Part shown: piece after piece, positions 14,062-21,967 of the stretch | How the letters are laid out: each line of letters opens with the position of its first letter | Numbering within the stretch: the stretch's first letter is position 1 | Assembly: GCA_035512695.1 (NCBI GenBank) | Contig: DATKDL010000028.1 | Span: 1-38,262 of the forward strand | DNA length: 38,262 bases | Direction: 5' to 3' | Source of the DNA: DATDOR01 sp035512695 | Lineage (GTDB): Bacteria; Chloroflexota; Anaerolineae; Anaerolineales; JABWBV01 | Translations under genes and position numbers: made by a program | Notes under the pieces: model-generated | Databases searched by the model: none | Told to the model about the DNA's origin: nothing | What the model saw: only the letters and a program-made list of their open reading frames with translations

Positions 14062-14995
14062 ACCCGCCTCCGAGACGGAGGCGGACGGCCCGACCGGCGT
14101 GCAAGCGTTCGAACTCTCGGGCCGCCTTTTCACCCGGCTGAACCGGCTCCGGCTGGCCAGCACCCGCCGCCTGCGCGGCGCCGGGGCCGGTCAGCGGCCC
14201 AGCGCGCGCCGCCGCCCCGCAGCCGATTTCCGCGAACACCGCCAGTACGTGGCGGGCGATGACATCCGCTTCGTCGACTGGAACGCCTCCGCCCGCTCCG
14301 AACAGGTCTTCCTGAAACAGGGCGAGCAGCCCCAGGAAACGACGGTTCACCTGCTGGTCGACACCTCCGCCTCGATGGCCTGGGGCGAGCCGCCGAAGCA
14401 CGCCGCCGTCCTCCCGCTCGCAGCCGCGCTGGGCTACCTGGCCCTCAACGGCGACGACCGGCTGCACCTCGTCCCGCTGCTGACGGAGGGCGGAACCGCC
14501 GCCGGACCCGTTGACAGGCCGTTTAAAGGCAAAGGACAGTTCCCCACCCTCTGGAAGACGTTGCAGGGGCTGCGCTTCGATGGGCGGTCCCGACTGCTCC
14601 CGACCGTGCGAAGGCTGGTGCAGACCAGCCGCGGCGGGATCGTCCTGGTTCTTTCCGACCTGCTCGAGGAGGACGAGCTGGACAAAGCCCTGGCCCTGCT
14701 GCCGCGGCCGGCCTGGGAGGCATACGTCCTGCACACCCTGCACCCGGCGGAACTCGAGCCGGCCCTGCTGGGCGAGTTCGAACTGGTCGACTCTGAGACG
14801 GGCAGGCGGGCCGGCTATGACGTCGACGCGCCCGCGCTGGATGCGTACCGGGCGCGCCTGGATCGCTGGCGGGGCGATGTCGAGCGGGTCTGCATTCGCC
14901 ACTCGGTTCTGTACACGCTCGTTTCGACCGGCTGGTCATTGGAGCGGGAGTCGGTCCCGCACCTGCTGGGGCTGCGGGTCCTGGAGCCGGTCTGA
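14033..14995 (+). CDS. DUF58 domain protein
   Basis: 320 residues. The DUF58 core is unmistakable: DFREHRQYVAGDDIRFVDWNASARS and VFLKQGEQPQETTVHLLVDTSASM. The last contains the MIDAS motif DxSxS of a von Willebrand A fold, and SDLLEEDELDKAL supplies a further metal-site Asp. DUF58 proteins act with MoxR AAA+ ATPases, which probably remodel the vWA partners on a metal-dependent basis; the exact role is unknown. It has no membrane segment. It overlaps the previous gene by 29 bases and is followed four bases later by the BatA-like gene, so the block is translationally coupled. Confidence 0.92.
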   Translation: MWFRTIFRREPASETEADGPTGVQAFELSGRLFTRLNRLRLASTRRLRGAGAGQRPSARRRPAADFREHRQYVAGDDIRFVDWNASARSEQVFLKQGEQPQETTVHLLVDTSASMAWGEPPKHAAVLPLAAALGYLALNGDDRLHLVPLLTEGGTAAGPVDRPFKGKGQFPTLWKTLQGLRFDGRSRLLPTVRRLVQTSRGGIVLVLSDLLEEDELDKALALLPRPAWEAYVLHTLHPAELEPALLGEFELVDSETGRRAGYDVDAPALDAYRARLDRWRGDVERVCIRHSVLYTLVSTGWSLERESVPHLLGLRVLEPV

Positions 14996-14999
14996 GCGC

Positions 15000-16895
15000 A
15001 TGACCCTGACGACACCGCTGGCCCTGCTCGGTCTTTTAACGCTGCCGGTCATCGCGCTGCTGCACATGCAGCGCGCCCGCAGCGAACAGGTCCGCGTCTC
15101 GAGCCTGGCGCTTTGGGATTTCCTGCGCCCGCAGGTGCGCGGGGCACAGGCGCGCCGGCTCCCGATCACATGGCTGCTGATCATCGACCTGCTGATCGCC
15201 GCCCTGGCCAGCCTGGCCCTGGCCGGTCCGCAGCTGGCCCTGACCCGCACGGACATCGCCCAGCGTCACCTGGTCCTGCTGCTGGACGTCTCGACCAGCA
15301 TGGGCGCCGTCGACGCTGCTCCGACCCGATTCGCAGCCGCCCGGGACGATCTGCTGGACCTGGCCGCCCGGCACGCCGGGATCGACCTGGTGACCGTCAT
15401 CGCAACCGGCCGGGACGCGCGCACGATCGCCGATTCGCGCGACCCGGGTTTCGAAGACGACCTGGCTGCGCTGCGCGACCTGGTCCCGGGAGAAAACGGG
15501 ATGGACCTGGCGGCCGGGCTGGCGTTGGCGCTGGCCTCCGTCCACCCGGAAACCCCGGGGGTCGTCCACGTCTTCACCGATGCAGCCGGCGCAGCGCCGG
15601 AACTCGATTCCTACGATCTCGCCCTGGAATGGCACCTTTACGGGGAGCCTGACGGCAACCAGGCCGTTGACGGCAACCAGGCCGTCGGCGGCAACCAGGC
15701 CGTCCTCGCCCTCCAGGCGCTCCGGCTGAGCGGGAACAAGTTCCAGGTCTTCGCCCGATTCGCCAATTTCGGACCGGAGACCGTCGAACGGACGGCCGTC
15801 CTGTCGGGCGACGGCGTCGTGCTGGCCGAGCAGCCGGTCGAGCTCGAACCCGGTACCGGCGTTTCGTTCTCATGGGAACGGATCGGCTCCCCGGCGGCCC
15901 TCGAGATCGCCCTGTCCGGTTCGGACGGCCTCCCGGCCGATGATCGGGCCTACACCGCACTGCCGCCCTTTGCCGGGGCGGCGGGCGGGGGGGGGCTGCC
16001 GCTGTCCGCCGCCGTCGTGGCCGAGACGCCTGGGCCGGTGCTGCGGGCGTTGGAAGCCGTCCCGGGGGTCTCGGTCCAGGTCGTACCGCCGGACGAGTAT
16101 CTGCCGGGCAGCCCGTTTGACCTGGTCGTGTTCCGGGGCTACCTCCCGGAGCGCTGGCCCGGCGGGTTCGTCCTCGTCGTTGACCCCCCGGCGGAGAGCG
16201 GCCTGCTCGGGTCCACGGTCGCGGCGGGCGTGCCGTCGCCGCCTTTCCCGGGGGTCGATCCGCTGCTGGCGGAGGTCGATTTCACCGGTGTTCGCTGGAG
16301 CCGGGTCTGGGTCCCCGAGCGGGTCCCGGACGGGCTGGAACCGCTGCTGAGCGCCGGATCGACGCACCTGCTGCTGCACGGCCGGACGGGGCTGACCGAA
16401 CTGGTCCTACTGCTGGCCGAGACGGCCGACTCGAACGGGACCCCGGCGGCCCTGGCCCGGCACCCGGCCTTCCCGGTCCTGGTCGCCAACATCGCCTCGG
16501 CCGCGGCGGGGGCCAGCCTGCCGCCGCAGATCGCCGCCGGCGAGCCGCTGCGGCTCCCGTCGCCCCAGCGCTATCCGGTGATCGCGATCACCGGTCCCGG
16601 TGGTGTGGAGACCATCCTGGATGCCGGGCGCCCGGAAATTTGGGCCGGTCTGCGGGTCCCCGGGGTCTATACGATCCGGCTGGAAGACCTGGAGGGCGGC
16701 CTGGCCGAATTCGCCCTGGGGGTCAACGCCGGCGACCTCTACGAATCGGACATCGCCCCGGGGAACTGGCCATCGGGGATCGCCTCGCCGCCGCAGCCCG
16801 CTGCGCAGATCGAGCGGCCGGTGTCGCTGGTTCCCTGGCTGCTGGGGGCAATCGCCCTCCTCCTGGTGCTGGAGGCCTGGCCGGCGTGGCGGTGA
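15000..16895 (+). CDS. BatA-like membrane vWA protein
   Basis: 631 residues. The N-terminus (MTLTTPLALLGLLTLPVIALLHM) is the aerotolerance-regulator N-terminal segment, followed by a second membrane helix (ITWLLIIDLLIAALASLALAG). A vWA domain follows with MIDAS DVSTSMG and FTDAAG. A C-terminal membrane helix (LVPWLLGAIALLLVLEAW) encloses a large extracytoplasmic region. Three copies of an 18-bp tandem repeat (15651-15704) encode GNQAV units. The ATG at 15000 was chosen because it begins the family-typical helix; the open frame extends upstream through DUF58 in another frame. It follows the DUF58 stop by four bases. Confidence 0.85.
   Translation: MTLTTPLALLGLLTLPVIALLHMQRARSEQVRVSSLALWDFLRPQVRGAQARRLPITWLLIIDLLIAALASLALAGPQLALTRTDIAQRHLVLLLDVSTSMGAVDAAPTRFAAARDDLLDLAARHAGIDLVTVIATGRDARTIADSRDPGFEDDLAALRDLVPGENGMDLAAGLALALASVHPETPGVVHVFTDAAGAAPELDSYDLALEWHLYGEPDGNQAVDGNQAVGGNQAVLALQALRLSGNKFQVFARFANFGPETVERTAVLSGDGVVLAEQPVELEPGTGVSFSWERIGSPAALEIALSGSDGLPADDRAYTALPPFAGAAGGGGLPLSAAVVAETPGPVLRALEAVPGVSVQVVPPDEYLPGSPFDLVVFRGYLPERWPGGFVLVVDPPAESGLLGSTVAAGVPSPPFPGVDPLLAEVDFTGVRWSRVWVPERVPDGLEPLLSAGSTHLLLHGRTGLTELVLLLAETADSNGTPAALARHPAFPVLVANIASAAAGASLPPQIAAGEPLRLPSPQRYPVIAITGPGGVETILDAGRPEIWAGLRVPGVYTIRLEDLEGGLAEFALGVNAGDLYESDIAPGNWPSGIASPPQPAAQIERPVSLVPWLLGAIALLLVLEAWPAWR
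15651..15704 (+). repeat. Three 18-bp in-frame tandem repeats in the BatA-like gene
   Basis: Units at 15651-15668, 15669-15686 and 15687-15704 differ by one or two bases. Each encodes DGNQAV or GGNQAV, inserted just after the vWA domain. Copy number could vary between strains. Confidence 0.85.
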
Positions 16896-16920
16896 TGGTG
16901 CGCTCCCTGCGGAGGTCGGC

Positions 16921-19458
16921 GTGATCGGGGTCCCGGTCCTGTTCTGGGCCCTGCTGGCGATCGGGGCCGGGGCGCTGGCGCTGCTCGCCCGGCGCTTGCG
17001 GCTGCGCTGGCGGCCGGCCTGGGCGCTGCGGGCGGGGCTTTTGGGGCTGGCGCTGCTGGCGGCCCTGCTCCCGGAAACGCGGACCGATGTGGAAGCGCCT
17101 CCCGAGCGGACCGTCCTCATCATCGACCAATCGGACAGCCTGTCCCCGGAGGCGCGCGGGCTGGCGCGGGCCCAGGCCCGCGGCTGGCTGGCAGATGGGG
17201 AGAACCGGCTCGTCATCCTGGCCGGCGAAGGCGCCGCCGCCGTGACCGGAGAGATCTTCCCTGAGATCGGCGGGGCGGCGAGCGACCTGGCCGCGGCGGT
17301 CGACCTGGCCGCGGCTTTCCTGGACTTCCGCGGCGGCCGGGTCGTGATCGCGACCGACGGCTATCCGAGCGACCCGCTGGCCTTCGAGCGCGCCGTTCGG
17401 GAGCTGGGTTCGGCGGTGCAGGTCGCCCTGATCCCGCTGCAGCCGCAGGCGTTCCCGACCGACGCCTTCACCGCCCCGCTATACCTGCCGCGGGCGATGT
17501 GGGAGCATTCGCCTTTCACCGCCGTGGTGCCGGTCGACACCGGTCTGCCCGGGGACCTGCAGCTGATCGTCTCGGTCAACGAGGAGGTCCGGCTGGATGA
17601 GACGATCAATTTGCCGGCCGGGAGCCACCTGGTCCCCGTGACCCTGGGGACCACGGCGAGCGAGATCCTGACCATCGCGGTCGAGACGCTTGCCGTGGGT
17701 GATCCGCGGCCGGAGAACAACCGGGCATATGCCGCGCTGCAGGTCTTCCCGGCGCCGCGCGTCCTGATCGTCACGACGAATGCCGGCATCGCCGGGGCGT
17801 TTGCATCCGCCCTGGCCGGCGCCGGGCTGGACTCGGACCTGATGGTCCCGCAGGACCTGCCCGACAGCCTGGCGGCGCTTTCGGTCTACCAGGTGATCGT
17901 GGTCGAGAACGTCCTGGCCACGGACCTGACCGACGGGCAGATGCGGGCGCTCAAGGATTTCGTCCAGGGGTTGGGGCGCGGGCTCGTCTTCACCGGCGGC
18001 CGCAATGCGTTCACCCTGGGCGGGTACCGGGACACGGTCCTCGAACCGATCATGCCGGTGCGGCTGGAGCCGCCGCCGCGCGAGCAGAGCTCCCCGCTGA
18101 CCCTGGTGCTGGTCCTGGACCGCTCCGCCAGCATGGCCGGCCCGCGCGGGACCGCCAACCACCTGCGCCCGATCGCCCTGGCCCGGGAGGCGGCCCTGCG
18201 CTCGGTCGAGACGCTCGGTCCGGAGGATTTCCTGGGCATCCTCTCGTACAACGCCAACGCGGCCTGGTCGCTTCCGATCCAATCCGCCGGGACGGGCGAC
18301 GTCCTGCAGGTGGCCAAGGACGCCATGGCCGCCCTGTCACCTTCGGGCGGGACGGCGATTTTTAATGCGCTGAACGAAGCGGTCGCCGGTCTGCTGTCGA
18401 ACCCGACCTCGGAGACCCGCCACATCGTCCTGCTCTCGGACGGCAACGACGACGCCTCGCTCGAGCAGTACACGTCCCTGGTCGAGACGGCCCTGACGGA
18501 GGGGATCACGATCTCCACCATCGCGCTCGGGGTCGAGGCGGACCGGGAGCTGATGGCCTACCTGGCCGGCCTGGGCGGGGGCCGGTACTACGCCGTGCTG
18601 GACGCAGCCGGGCTGCCCAAGATCCTGATCGACGAGAGCCGGGCTGCCCGGGACGAAAACGTCCACGAAGGCGCGGTCCAGACGATCGTCGGAGAGGCGA
18701 ACCACCCGATCCTGTCCGGGCTCCCGGTCGGCGGGCTTCCGGCGCTGGCCGGCTACAACGCCCTGGAGAGCAAGGCCGCCGAAGGCGCCGAGGACGTCCT
18801 GCTCTCGGCCGGGTTTGAGGACCCGCTGCTCTCCGTCTGGCAGTACGGCCTGGGCCGAGTGGCGGCCTGGACCGGCGACCTGGGCCAGGCCTGGGGCAGC
18901 GACTGGGCGGGGTGGGAAGGTTGGGCCACGTTCTGGTCGAACGTGATCCGCTACACCCTGCCGGACCCGGCGCTGGGGCCGGGGGAGGTGGCCGTGCGGG
19001 TCGGGACGGCCGAACTGATCGTCTCCGCCCGGATCGTCAGCCGCGGCGGCGTCCCGCGCGGCGGGGTGCCGGTTCGCTTTTCGATGGCCGGCCCGGACGG
19101 AGCGGTGCGGACCTGGGCGGTCCCGCAGGTCGCGCCGGGGCTGTACGTGCTGACTCTGCCGCGCCCGGCGGAGGGGGCCTACCGCGGCGTGGTGGCGTAC
19201 GAGGAAGAGGGCGGGTTCCCGGTCGAGGTGGCCGCGCCTGTCGTCATCAACTACCCGGAGGAATGGCGCCCCCCCGCCCAGCCACCCCGCTTCACCGCCG
19301 GCGAACTGACCACCTGGGACGCCCTGTTCGAACAGGGGGAGGCGAGCGAGGCGGCCGAATTCGAGGCCAACCGGGTTTTACGCGGGCTGCTGCTGGCGCT
19401 GGTGCTTCTGTGGCCGGTCGAGATCGCCCTGCGGCGGCGCTACATGCCGTGGAGATAA
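16921..19458 (+). CDS. Large membrane protein with two vWA domains and a GATase-like domain
   Basis: 845 residues. Two N-terminal membrane helices (about 4-25 and 35-50) lead to a first vWA domain with DQSDS. A domain resembling class I glutamine-amidotransferase folds follows (VLIVTTNAGIAGAFASAL to GLVFTGGRNAFTLGGYRD), then a second vWA domain with DRSASM, the loop GGTAIF and LSDGNDD, a beta-rich C-terminal region and a final membrane helix (LRGLLLALVLLWPVEIAL). Similar architecture occurs in DUF58/MoxR loci of Chloroflexota. The start is a GTG at 16921 with GGAGG five bases upstream; the frame continues further upstream but only out of frame over the BatA-like gene. It ends just before the palindrome at 19461. 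Confidence 0.85.
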   Translation: MIGVPVLFWALLAIGAGALALLARRLRLRWRPAWALRAGLLGLALLAALLPETRTDVEAPPERTVLIIDQSDSLSPEARGLARAQARGWLADGENRLVILAGEGAAAVTGEIFPEIGGAASDLAAAVDLAAAFLDFRGGRVVIATDGYPSDPLAFERAVRELGSAVQVALIPLQPQAFPTDAFTAPLYLPRAMWEHSPFTAVVPVDTGLPGDLQLIVSVNEEVRLDETINLPAGSHLVPVTLGTTASEILTIAVETLAVGDPRPENNRAYAALQVFPAPRVLIVTTNAGIAGAFASALAGAGLDSDLMVPQDLPDSLAALSVYQVIVVENVLATDLTDGQMRALKDFVQGLGRGLVFTGGRNAFTLGGYRDTVLEPIMPVRLEPPPREQSSPLTLVLVLDRSASMAGPRGTANHLRPIALAREAALRSVETLGPEDFLGILSYNANAAWSLPIQSAGTGDVLQVAKDAMAALSPSGGTAIFNALNEAVAGLLSNPTSETRHIVLLSDGNDDASLEQYTSLVETALTEGITISTIALGVEADRELMAYLAGLGGGRYYAVLDAAGLPKILIDESRAARDENVHEGAVQTIVGEANHPILSGLPVGGLPALAGYNALESKAAEGAEDVLLSAGFEDPLLSVWQYGLGRVAAWTGDLGQAWGSDWAGWEGWATFWSNVIRYTLPDPALGPGEVAVRVGTAELIVSARIVSRGGVPRGGVPVRFSMAGPDGAVRTWAVPQVAPGLYVLTLPRPAEGAYRGVVAYEEEGGFPVEVAAPVVINYPEEWRPPAQPPRFTAGELTTWDALFEQGEASEAAEFEANRVLRGLLLALVLLWPVEIALRRRYMPWR

Positions 19459-19460
19459 AG

Positions 19461-19520
19461 TTGAAAAATTGGGGCAGCGGGCCGGTGCTGCAGCCCGGGC
19501 CCGCTGCCCCAATTTTTCAA
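19461..19520. repeat. 60-bp palindrome with 23-bp perfect stem
   Basis: Arms 19461-19483 and 19498-19520 pair perfectly over 23 bp, centred on GCTGC. It separates the vWA gene from the MoxR gene in the same direction. On the plus strand AATTTTTCAA ends the right arm, so it may terminate or slow transcription. Its AAAAATTGGGGCAGCG flank resembles the palindromes at 2183 and 27173. Confidence 0.8.
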
Positions 19521-19521
19521 A

Positions 19522-19527
19522 TACAAT
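19522..19527 (+). promoter_or_regulatory. Possible -10 before the MoxR gene
   Basis: TACAAT directly after the palindrome and 14 bases before the ATG at 19542; any -35 would fall inside the palindrome's right arm. Weak evidence for a separate MoxR promoter. Confidence 0.25.
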
Positions 19528-19541
19528 AACAAAGAGACCCT

Positions 19542-20519
19542 ATGACCATCACCATCGAACGATTTCACGAAACCGCACAAAACCTCCTGGCCGAGCTGCG
19601 CCGGGTCATCGTCGGGCAGGAGGCGCTGATCCACGATCTGGTGGTCACCCTGCTGGCCGGGGGGAACGCCTTGTTGGAAGGCGTCCCCGGACTGGGAAAG
19701 ACCCTGCTGATCCGCACCCTGGCCGATGCCCTGAACTGCAGCTTCAACCGGGTCCAGTTCACCCCGGACCTGATGCCGGCCGACATCGTCGGGACGATGA
19801 TCATCACGATGGGCGAAGGCGGGATGCGCGGGTTCCGGTTCGAGCGCGGCCCGATCTTCGCCAACCTGGTGCTGGCCGATGAGATCAACCGGGCGGCGCC
19901 GCGCACGCAGTCCGCCCTGCTGGAGGCGATGCAGGAGGGCCGGGCGACGGTCGCCGGGGAGACGCACCAGCTGCCGCAGCCGTTCTTCGTCCTGGCCACC
20001 CAGAACCCGATCGAGATGGAGGGCACTTACCCGCTCCCCGAAGCGCAGCTGGACCGCTTCCTGTATAAGATCAACGTCCCTTACCCGAGCGAGGCCGAAC
20101 TGGTTGAGATCGCCCGGCGGACGACCGGTGCGGAGGTCCCGGCCGGGAAACGGGTGGCGGACGGAGAGACCCTGCTGGCGATGCAGGCGCTGGCGAGGGA
20201 GGTGCCGGTCGCCGAACAGGTCTTCGAATACGCCGCCCGGATCGTCGGGGCGACGCATCCCGGGACCGCCTCAGCGCCTGAATCGGTCCGGCGGAACCTG
20301 CGCGTCGGGGCTTCGCCGCGCGGCATCCAGGCCTTGATCTGGGGCGGCAAGGTGGAAGCCCTGCTCGAAGACCGCAAGGCTGTCGCGATCGACGACATCG
20401 TAAAAGTGGCCTATCCGGCACTGCGGCACCGGTTGATCATGAATTACGAAGCCCAGGCAGAGGGCATCTCGCCGGACGCCATCATCACGGACATCCTGGC
20501 AGCGATCCCGGTCGGGTGA
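19542..20519 (+). CDS. MoxR family AAA+ ATPase
   Basis: 325 residues, cytoplasmic. The Walker A motif is GVPGLGKT (about residue 46), Walker B is LVLADEINRA, and the MoxR helix-2 insert region is TPDLMPADIVGTMII. The sensor region is VLATQNPIEMEGTYPLPEAQLDRF and the C-terminal lid contains ASPRGIQALI. MoxR ATPases remodel or insert metal ions into vWA partners; the DUF58 and vWA genes upstream are its expected clients. MoxR genes usually lead these clusters; here it follows them and is separated by a long palindrome. Confidence 0.95.
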   Translation: MTITIERFHETAQNLLAELRRVIVGQEALIHDLVVTLLAGGNALLEGVPGLGKTLLIRTLADALNCSFNRVQFTPDLMPADIVGTMIITMGEGGMRGFRFERGPIFANLVLADEINRAAPRTQSALLEAMQEGRATVAGETHQLPQPFFVLATQNPIEMEGTYPLPEAQLDRFLYKINVPYPSEAELVEIARRTTGAEVPAGKRVADGETLLAMQALAREVPVAEQVFEYAARIVGATHPGTASAPESVRRNLRVGASPRGIQALIWGGKVEALLEDRKAVAIDDIVKVAYPALRHRLIMNYEAQAEGISPDAIITDILAAIPVG

Positions 20520-20570
20520 CCGCTGTAATAATCCAGCCGGCAATTCGTTCACTTAAACAACAGTAAACAC

Positions 20571-21125
20571 ATGCCTTCTCCGCCTGCCGACAGCCCCGAC
20601 CAGGAAACGATCGCGCGGGCGATCGCCGGGGAGGCGGAGGCTTTCGGGGAACTGTACGACCGGTATCTCGACCCACTGTACCGGTTTATCCGGTTCCAGG
20701 TCACGCTGCGGGAAGACGCGGAGGACCTGACCGAGACGGTCTTCCTCAAAGCCTTCGAGCGGCTCCCCGAGTTCCGGACCGACAAGCGGATGACCAATTT
20801 CCGGGCCTGGATCTTTCGGATCGCTCGCAACCTGGTCATCGACCACTACCGAAGCCGGAAGCCACCGCTGCCGCTCGACCCGGAGATGCCCTCCGGCAAC
20901 CCGGGCGACGGGCCCGAATTCCAGGTCCAGTTCCGGGAACAGTCCGAGCGGATCGGCCGGGCGGTCGAACGTCTGGAGGAGCCTTTCCGGCCGGTGATCG
21001 TGATGCGCTTCGTTGCCGGGCTGACCTACACGGAGACGGCCTCCGCGCTGGGGCTGAGCGAGAATTACGTCCGGGTGATCCAGTTCCGGGCGCTGAGGAA
21101 GTTGAAGGAAATGCTGGAAGAATGA
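20571..21125 (+). CDS. ECF-type RNA polymerase sigma factor
   Basis: 184 residues. Region 2 is FGELYDRYLDPLYRFIRFQV with DAEDLTETVFLKAFERL and FRAWIFRIARNLVIDHYRS; region 4 is LTYTETASALGLSENYVRVIQFRALRKLKEML. Directs RNA polymerase to specific promoters when released. No Shine-Dalgarno is obvious ahead of the ATG at 20571; the gene follows MoxR by 51 bases. The ATGA overlap with the next gene, a DUF5667-type membrane protein, suggests that protein controls its activity. Confidence 0.93.
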   Translation: MPSPPADSPDQETIARAIAGEAEAFGELYDRYLDPLYRFIRFQVTLREDAEDLTETVFLKAFERLPEFRTDKRMTNFRAWIFRIARNLVIDHYRSRKPPLPLDPEMPSGNPGDGPEFQVQFREQSERIGRAVERLEEPFRPVIVMRFVAGLTYTETASALGLSENYVRVIQFRALRKLKEMLEE

Positions 21126-21877
21126 GCAAAAAAGAGATCCGCACCCTTGCAGAATGGCTCGACCGGATCGAGCGCGGCGAAACGACGCTCGAGGCGCTGG
21201 CGACCGCGCGGCCCGACCTGGCCGCCGAGCTGGAAGCGCTGGTCGAGACCGCCGCGGCGGTCCGGGAAGCTTCGGCATCGGCGCCGGATGAGGCGTTCCG
21301 CGGCCAGGCGCGCGCCCGGCTGCTGAACCGGATGGCCGCCCGGACGGCGGTGAAAGCCGGCGCGCCGGAACCGGCGGTCCATCCGACGGCCATCCCTGCC
21401 CTGCGGCGCGCCTTCACAGGCCTGGCGATTGCGGTCACGCTGCTATTTTTGGGAGTGCTCGCTGCGATCCCGATGCAGGTCGCCCTGCCGGGCGACGGGC
21501 TGTACGGCGGGAAGCTGGCGCTGGAGCGCCTGCAGCAGATTGCCGCCTCGCCCGCCGAGGACGCCATCCTGGAGACCCGCTTTGCCAGCAACCGGCTGAC
21601 CGAGATCCAGCTCCTGATCGTCCAGGGCCGCTTCGACGACGTTGACCGAGCCGTGTTCGAATACGAGGCCAGCATCGAACGGGCGGTCCTGGCCCTGAAC
21701 GCCGTCGCCCGCACAGACGGGGCGCAGACCTACCCGATCCTGCAGCGGATCGAGCGTGATCTGCGGGCGTATTCGATGACGCTCAACGAGCTGATGGCCT
21801 TCGTCCCCGGCCCGACGCAGCGGGTTTTGGCGCGGGCGATCGAGGCGAGCCAGGTCTGGTCGGGCAACTCAAATTAA
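21122..21877 (+). CDS. DUF5667-type membrane protein, likely anti-sigma partner
   Basis: 251 residues. An N-terminal helical cytoplasmic part (about 1-95) precedes a membrane segment (TGLAIAVTLLFLGVLAAIPM), then LPGDGLYGGKLALERLQQ, the DUF5667 hallmark (PGDxLYxxKxxLE), and a helical extracytoplasmic domain. Proteins of this type are commonly paired with ECF sigma factors in Chloroflexota and Actinobacteria. It overlaps the sigma gene by four bases. The anti-sigma role is inference from context; no zinc-binding HxxxCxxC of classical ZAS anti-sigmas is present. Confidence 0.82.
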   Translation: MSKKEIRTLAEWLDRIERGETTLEALATARPDLAAELEALVETAAAVREASASAPDEAFRGQARARLLNRMAARTAVKAGAPEPAVHPTAIPALRRAFTGLAIAVTLLFLGVLAAIPMQVALPGDGLYGGKLALERLQQIAASPAEDAILETRFASNRLTEIQLLIVQGRFDDVDRAVFEYEASIERAVLALNAVARTDGAQTYPILQRIERDLRAYSMTLNELMAFVPGPTQRVLARAIEASQVWSGNSN

Positions 21878-21879
21878 GG

Positions 21880-21926
21880 AAAAAAGAAGGCCGGATGGTA
21901 CAAAGCACCATCCGGCCTTCTTTTTT
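21880..21926 (+). terminator. Rho-independent terminator after the sigma/anti-sigma genes
   Basis: A perfect 14-bp stem (21886-21899 with 21907-21920, seven-base loop) followed by T6 (21921-21926). It starts nine bases after the stop at 21877 and separates this block from the radical SAM promoter. Confidence 0.9.
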
Positions 21927-21931
21927 CCTTA

Positions 21932-21960
21932 TTGCTTTGTTAGACCACTTGTTCTATAAT
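21932..21960 (+). promoter_or_regulatory. Promoter of the leaderless radical SAM gene
   Basis: TTGCTT (21932-21937), an exact 17-base spacer, and consensus TATAAT (21955-21960). The ATG at 21968 is seven bases after the -10, so transcription should begin on or next to it. No Shine-Dalgarno exists. Confidence 0.7.
21941..21956. promoter_or_regulatory. LexA-like operator, TAGACC-ACTT-GTTCTA
   Basis: Lies within the spacer and -10 of the radical SAM promoter, an effective repressor position. It shares TAGAYC-N4-GTTCTA with 2143-2158. The core resembles GAAC-N4-GTTC with one altered base. A second inverted repeat, AGACCA (21942-21947) with TGGTCT (21959-21964), overlaps it. Confidence 0.45.
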
Positions 21961-21967
21961 GGTCTGA

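Noticed and set aside
14511..14999. N-terminal extension of the BatA-like frame across DUF58
   Set aside because: Family-typical N-terminal helix starts at 15000; upstream sequence is a frame shadow of DUF58.
15651..15704. Possible CRISPR-like repeats
   Set aside because: Directly adjoining 18-bp coding repeats without spacers, in frame within the BatA-like gene.
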